The notes under the pieces: model-generated
Told to the model about the DNA's origin: nothing
The model's database searches: none
What the model saw: only the letters and a program-made list of their open reading frames with translations
Translations under genes and position numbers: made by a program
Shown here: positions 48,377 through 51,989 of the stretch, one piece after another
How positions within the stretch are numbered: position 1 is the stretch's first letter
Layout of the letters: every line of letters starts with the position of its first letter
NCBI GenBank assembly: GCA_045655865.1
Contig: JAZOQB010000058.1
Span: 1 to 51,989 of the forward strand
Origin: RGIG5579 sp045655865
GTDB lineage: Bacteria; Bacillota; Clostridia; Oscillospirales; SIG627
DNA: 51,989 nt
Reading direction: 5' to 3'

Positions 48377-49548
48377 AGGACCAGATCCGTGTTATCACAA
48401 GTCTTGTGGACTGCGAGGTTTTCGGAGGCAAGTGGGAAACAAATTCGGATTTGCTTTTCAGCGAGGAGTATCTGGAAACGCTCTTTTCGGCGGCAAAGGC
48501 CCATGATATTGCGCCGATTCTGTCCTCCGCTCTTTTTCGCTTAAAGCTTTTGCCGGAAGACAGCGCTGTGAGAAAAAAATTCAAAGAGGCACAAATGGCC
48601 GCGATCTACCGTTATGCTCGCCTGGATCATGAGGCCGGGCGGGTGTTTGCTCTTTTTGAGGAGCGAAAGATCCCGTTTATCCCTCTTAAGGGTGCGGTGA
48701 TTCGAGGTCTTTACCCGGAGCCCTACCTTCGAACCAGCTGTGACGTTGACGTTTTTGTTCGAGAGGAGGATCTGGAGAGGGCCAGGAGAGTGCTTGTGGA
48801 AGAGCTTGGGTACACCTCGACCCCTGTTGAAAAAACCCTCCATGATATTTCCTTTTCTTCTCCCGGTGGTGTGATCATAGAATTGCATCACGCGCTCATC
48901 GAAGAAGATCGGATGCCCGGGGTCAATGAAGCTTTGAGCGCGGTTTTTGATAAGGCGGTACCCCGGGCAGGCTTTTCTTATCATTTGGAAATGCAGCCGG
49001 AAACGTTTATGCTCTACCACCTGGTTCACATGGCAAAACATTTTATCAACGGTGGATGCGGTATGCGCAGCTACATTGACCTATATCTTTTGACCCGGCG
49101 TTTTTCCTATGACCGGGAAAGATTTCTTTCCCTTGTAAGACAATCCGGCTTGGATGCTTTTTATCAGGCTTGTATGGATCTTTGCGCCGTTTGGTTTGAG
49201 GGAAAACAGCACAACGCGCTTTCAAAAAAAATGGAGACGTTCGTCTTTTGGGGCGGAGTTTACGGTTCTGTGGAGAATCATATTGCGGTGAAAGGCGCAA
49301 AAGGGGAGAACAAGCTCTCTCTTTGGCTTCGCGTTATCTTTCTTCCAAGGCAAAACCTGGAGATCCTATATCCCAAGCTTCGGGAAAAACCGGAGCGGTT
49401 GTGGCTATATCAAATCCGACGCTGGTTTTCTGTTTTTCAAAAGGCAAAACGAAAAAAAATCAAAAACAGAAACGAAGCTTCCCGTTCCGTTACAAAGGAA
49501 AAAGAAGAAGACACAAGAGGACTGTTGCAGGAACTGGAGTTGATGTAG
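48373..49548 (+). CDS. Uncharacterised nucleotidyltransferase family protein (NTP_transf_5-like)
   Basis: The 391-residue protein has the core of the PF14907-type nucleotidyltransferases: IPFIPLKGAVIRGLYPEPYLRTSCDVDVFVREEDLERARRVL (about residues 98-139) with the two catalytic aspartates in CDVDVFV, then VIIELHHALIEE. No characterised function is known for this family in polysaccharide loci. The C-terminal third is helical and ends in a charged tail. The start is TTG at 48373, eight bases after AAAGGAG, overlapping the stop of the beta-propeller gene, so the two are probably made together. Confidence 0.75.
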   Translation: MKDQIRVITSLVDCEVFGGKWETNSDLLFSEEYLETLFSAAKAHDIAPILSSALFRLKLLPEDSAVRKKFKEAQMAAIYRYARLDHEAGRVFALFEERKIPFIPLKGAVIRGLYPEPYLRTSCDVDVFVREEDLERARRVLVEELGYTSTPVEKTLHDISFSSPGGVIIELHHALIEEDRMPGVNEALSAVFDKAVPRAGFSYHLEMQPETFMLYHLVHMAKHFINGGCGMRSYIDLYLLTRRFSYDRERFLSLVRQSGLDAFYQACMDLCAVWFEGKQHNALSKKMETFVFWGGVYGSVENHIAVKGAKGENKLSLWLRVIFLPRQNLEILYPKLREKPERLWLYQIRRWFSVFQKAKRKKIKNRNEASRSVTKEKEEDTRGLLQELELM

Positions 49549-49564
49549 CAAGAGGATGAAAAAC

Positions 49565-50212
49565 ATGGAAATTACCAAGATCTACCTTATTCGTCACGGT
49601 CAGTCTCAAGGAAATCTTCGGGGGGCTTTTTTGGGACACACCGATCTGGAACTGACTGAATTTGGTATGCGCCAGGCAGAGAGGACGGCGGAATTTCTCA
49701 AGGAGATTCCCGTAGATAAAATTTATGCCAGCGATCTTTTGCGGGCGTATCAAACCGCGTTACCCACTGCAAAGATGCATGGATTGGAGATCCATCAAGA
49801 CTCGGCTTTTCGAGAAATATTTGCCGGGGAATGGGAAAACAAGACCTTTTCCGCTCTTATCACCGATTATCCGCAGAGCTTTGGTCTGTGGCGTGAGAAT
49901 ATCGGCCGAGCAAGACCGGACGGGGGAGAGAGCGTGGTGCAATTAAAGGAGCGCTTGACAGAACGGATCGAGACTTTGGTTCGGGAGAATGAAGGCAGAA
50001 CGCTGTTTATTTTCACTCACGCTACGCCCATCCGCGTTTTGAAAACCGTTTGGGACGGTCTTGATTTGGAAGAAATGAAAAACATTCCCTTCGTTCCCAA
50101 TGCTTCGGTAACTTATGCGGAGTATTTTGATGGGACTTTTCGTATTACCGATTACGGACTGGACTCCTTTTTGGGGAATATGGTCACAAGTCTTCCTCCC
50201 AACGCTGTTTGA
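49565..50212 (+). CDS. Histidine phosphatase family protein
   Basis: The 215-residue protein belongs to the phosphoglycerate mutase-like phosphatases. IYLIRHGQSQGN holds the catalytic His (residue 10) and Arg, with DLELTEFGMRQAERTAEFL, IYASDLLRAYQTA, and IFTHATPIRVL containing the second His. Related enzymes act on phosphosugars or cofactors; the substrate cannot be told. ATG at 49565, nine bases after AAGAGG, is preferred over 49556, which touches the ribosome binding site. It is the last gene before the locus terminator. Confidence 0.9.
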   Translation: MEITKIYLIRHGQSQGNLRGAFLGHTDLELTEFGMRQAERTAEFLKEIPVDKIYASDLLRAYQTALPTAKMHGLEIHQDSAFREIFAGEWENKTFSALITDYPQSFGLWRENIGRARPDGGESVVQLKERLTERIETLVRENEGRTLFIFTHATPIRVLKTVWDGLDLEEMKNIPFVPNASVTYAEYFDGTFRITDYGLDSFLGNMVTSLPPNAV

Positions 50213-50228
50213 AGAGCAAATAGAACAA

Positions 50229-50276
50229 GGCACCCTCTTTTCCTTTGCAGAGAGAGGGTGCTCTTTGTGTTTTTTA
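50229..50276 (+). terminator. Terminator of the polysaccharide locus
   Basis: GCACCCTCT and AGAGGGTGC flank a 14-base loop and are followed by TCTTTGTGTTTTTT. Confidence 0.88.
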
Positions 50277-50321
50277 ACAAAAGAACTTGTCAATTATTGT
50301 GTGACTTCGTCAGATTCTCCG

Positions 50322-50350
50322 TTGACTTATCCCGGGGCGTGGTGTATAAT
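50322..50350 (+). promoter_or_regulatory. Promoter of the cation/proton antiporter gene
   Basis: TTGACT (50322-50327), a 17-base spacer and a perfect TATAAT (50345-50350) lie 42 bases before the ATG. Confidence 0.82.
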
Positions 50351-50392
50351 AACCCGGAATCAAAATTATGACAACAAGAAAGGGGAGGAAAG

Positions 50393-51694
50393 ATGGATAC
50401 ACTTTTATCTGTTTCCATTGCACTTTTAGCCGGACTTTTAATGACAAGGCCCTTTAAACTTTTGAAGCTTCCCGCGGTTACTGCATACCTGATTGCCGGG
50501 GTTTTCATTGGCCCTTACTGCCTTGGCGCTTTGGGCATCGAGGGGCTTGGTTTTACCTCTGCCGAAGCCATGGAACACCTTTCTCTGGTATCGGAAGTGG
50601 CTTTGGGCTTCATCGCTTTTTCCATTGGCAATGAATTTCGAATTAAGGAATTGAAAAAGACAGGAAGACAAGCTACCGTGATTGGCATTTTTCAAGCGGT
50701 GGTTGCTATGCTGTTTGTAGATCTCGCTCTGGTGGGTGTGCATTTTATCATCCCTGAGCACCTATCCTTAGCTCAGGCCATTACCTTGGGTGCCATCGCT
50801 ACCGCTACCGCTCCTGCCGCTACGTTGATGGTGGTTCGGCAGTACAAGGCCGACGGCCCTTTAACCCGACTTCTCTTGCCCATTGTGGCCTTGGACGATG
50901 CGGTGGGCCTTGTGGCTTTTGCGGTTTCTTTCGGAGTAGCTAGGACTCTGGTGAGCGGCGAGGCGAATTTGCTTGCGGTATTTTTAAATCCGCTCATTGA
51001 AATTGCAGCTTCTTTGATCTTGGGAGCTATTATGGGTTGGGGTCTGACCCAGTTGGAGCGACTGTTCAATTCCAACACCAATCGTCTCAATCTGACCATT
51101 GGTGCGGTGTTCCTTACCGCATCGCTGTCTATGCTGGAATTTCATATCGGCCCCACGCTACGCGTTGAATTCTCCTCCCTTTTGGTTTGCATGATGATGG
51201 GAACCGTTTTCTGCAATTTGTGCCCCCTTTCCGAAGATTTGATGGGTGCGGCGGATAAATGGACATCTCCCCTTTTTGCCCTGTTTTTTGTAATTAGCGG
51301 CGCAGAGCTGGAACTGAACGTGTTTGGACAGATCTCCATTGTACTCATCGGTCTTGTCTATATCATCGCCCGTTCCGCCGGAAAGTACTTTGGAGCTCTT
51401 TTCAGCGCCAAAGGTACGAAGTGCTCACCTGCGATATGTAAATATCTTGGGATCACACTTCTCCCCCAGGCGGGTGTTGCGTTGGGAATGTGTTCGACCG
51501 CTATGCAGCTTGGAGAACAGGGATCACTGATTCGAAACATCACTCTCTTTGCCGTTTTGATCTATGAGATCTTTGGACCGGTCATGACTCGCATGGCACT
51601 TACTGCTGCCGGAGAGATCCGTCCCATGGAGGAGCACGTTAAACAGCGCCGCCATCATAAGCTCCGCGCTTTGGAAGAGAAAAAAGCGAAATGA
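50393..51694 (+). CDS. Cation:proton antiporter, CPA2 family
   Basis: The 433-residue protein has about 12 membrane helices. LKLPAVTAYLIAGVFIGPYCLG near the start, ATATAPAATLMVVRQYKADGPLTRLLLPIVALDDAVGLVAF mid-protein and GVALGMCSTAMQLGE near the end are typical of CPA2 (KefB/NapA-like) exchangers. The Asp pair in ALDDAVG is the ion-binding signature. There is no C-terminal TrkA-N/RCK domain, so it is not a classic KefB/C. It probably exchanges Na+ or K+ for protons; the ion is not clear. GGGGAGG precedes the ATG. It is transcribed alone. Confidence 0.92.
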   Translation: MDTLLSVSIALLAGLLMTRPFKLLKLPAVTAYLIAGVFIGPYCLGALGIEGLGFTSAEAMEHLSLVSEVALGFIAFSIGNEFRIKELKKTGRQATVIGIFQAVVAMLFVDLALVGVHFIIPEHLSLAQAITLGAIATATAPAATLMVVRQYKADGPLTRLLLPIVALDDAVGLVAFAVSFGVARTLVSGEANLLAVFLNPLIEIAASLILGAIMGWGLTQLERLFNSNTNRLNLTIGAVFLTASLSMLEFHIGPTLRVEFSSLLVCMMMGTVFCNLCPLSEDLMGAADKWTSPLFALFFVISGAELELNVFGQISIVLIGLVYIIARSAGKYFGALFSAKGTKCSPAICKYLGITLLPQAGVALGMCSTAMQLGEQGSLIRNITLFAVLIYEIFGPVMTRMALTAAGEIRPMEEHVKQRRHHKLRALEEKKAK

Positions 51695-51704
51695 ACTGAA
51701 AAGA

Positions 51705-51732
51705 AAAAAGCCGCCTGATGGCGGCTTTTTTT
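51705..51732. terminator. Bidirectional terminator after the antiporter gene
   Basis: AAAAAGCCGCC and GGCGGCTTTTT flank TGAT, with T-runs on both strands. It separates the antiporter gene from the convergent gene at the right edge. Confidence 0.92.
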
Positions 51733-51739
51733 GTGTTTC

Positions 51740-51989
51740 TTATGCTCCGGGGATTGCGAGCATTTCTTTTCCTTTTCTCAAAAGGTCAAATAAGGTGCTG
51801 AAGGCCAAGTGGTGATCATAGTAACGCTCAATTTCAACTTCATATTTGCCGAAATCGTCAGCAAAGACTTTAGCCATTTCTCTTGCCTTGTCATTGTATC
51901 CTTTGGCTTTGGCTTGCAAGATGGGGATCAGACGCTCGCAGAACTCAGCGTGACGAAGGAGGAGGCGGTAGGAGATGGTTTGGGGACGG
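51740..51989 (-). CDS. C-terminal fragment of an unidentified protein (cut by window edge)
   Basis: The minus strand is open from the edge to a TAA at 51742-51740, giving the last 82 residues. They are helical and charged, with YRLLLRHAEFCERLIPILQAK and FGKYEVEIERYYDHHLAF, ending KGKEMLAIPGA. The third-base pattern looks coding, and the bidirectional terminator sits two to three helical turns after the stop. I do not recognise the family; an all-helical tail of a longer enzyme is possible. Confidence 0.65.
   Translation of the reverse strand, partial: RPQTISYRLLLRHAEFCERLIPILQAKAKGYNDKAREMAKVFADDFGKYEVEIERYYDHHLAFSTLFDLLRKGKEMLAIPGA

Noticed and set aside
1..51989. Search by eye for CRISPR arrays, insertion sequences, phage genes, tRNA, rRNA, toxin-antitoxin or defence genes
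   Set aside because: None was seen. The window is core genes plus one polysaccharide locus, so no defence or mobile system is claimed.

Overview
The window reads as chromosome of a bacterium of the class Clostridia, probably an uncultured gut-type lineage. The reasons are the Firmicutes-style S10-spc-alpha cluster with rpsD between rpsK and rpoA, zinc forms of S14, S4 and L36, a zinc-lid adenylate kinase, strong AGGAGG ribosome binding sites, frequent GTG/TTG starts, and a YlxM-Ffh-S16-KhpA gene set. No rRNA, tRNA, CRISPR array, phage or insertion sequence was seen. The assignment below class level is inference.

Layout. 1-2115: a divergent pair, a GH63-like glycosidase (minus) and its likely AraC-type regulator (plus). 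2187-4172: ligA (minus), with a promoter divergent from that of rpoB. 4275-16470: rpoB, rpoC, rpsL, rpsG, fusA and tuf, apparently one long transcription unit. The usual rplKAJL genes are absent upstream of rpoB. 16489-17338: an FMN riboswitch with an intrinsic terminator controlling ribU, starting only about 20 bases after tuf. 17454-19743: ylxM, ffh, rpsP and khpA from their own promoter. 19851-20321: a lone minus-strand membrane protein. 20421-36140: tandem promoters, a structured leader and the complete S10-spc-alpha cluster from rpsJ to rplQ, including secY, adk, map, infA and rpoA. 36241-38400: pgk-tpiA. 38416-39121: a one-helix membrane protein. 39247-50276: a Wzx/Wzy-type cell-surface polysaccharide locus with an initiating sugar-phosphate transferase, three glycosyltransferases, two acyltransferase-like proteins, polymerase, flippase, a beta-propeller protein, an uncharacterised nucleotidyltransferase and a histidine phosphatase. 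50322-51732: a CPA2 cation/proton antiporter. 51740-51989: the C-terminal end of an unidentified minus-strand gene.

Most of the window is core gene-expression machinery, so the more novel signals lie in non-coding leaders. The best one is upstream of rpsL. A 20-base near-copy of the rpsL start site forms a perfect hairpin arm, and the opposing arm can instead pair with the real rpsL Shine-Dalgarno and start codon. This is the geometry of a two-state RNA switch. Other leads are an 86-base rplN-rplX gap with an overlapping 20-codon reading frame and a compound hairpin, a roughly 245-base hairpin-rich S10 leader, a long rpoB leader with three copies of one decamer, tuf transcription apparently running into an FMN switch, and the unassigned enzyme pair at the end of the polysaccharide locus.

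All calls come from reading the sequence and from family knowledge. No searches, alignments or folding calculations were run.
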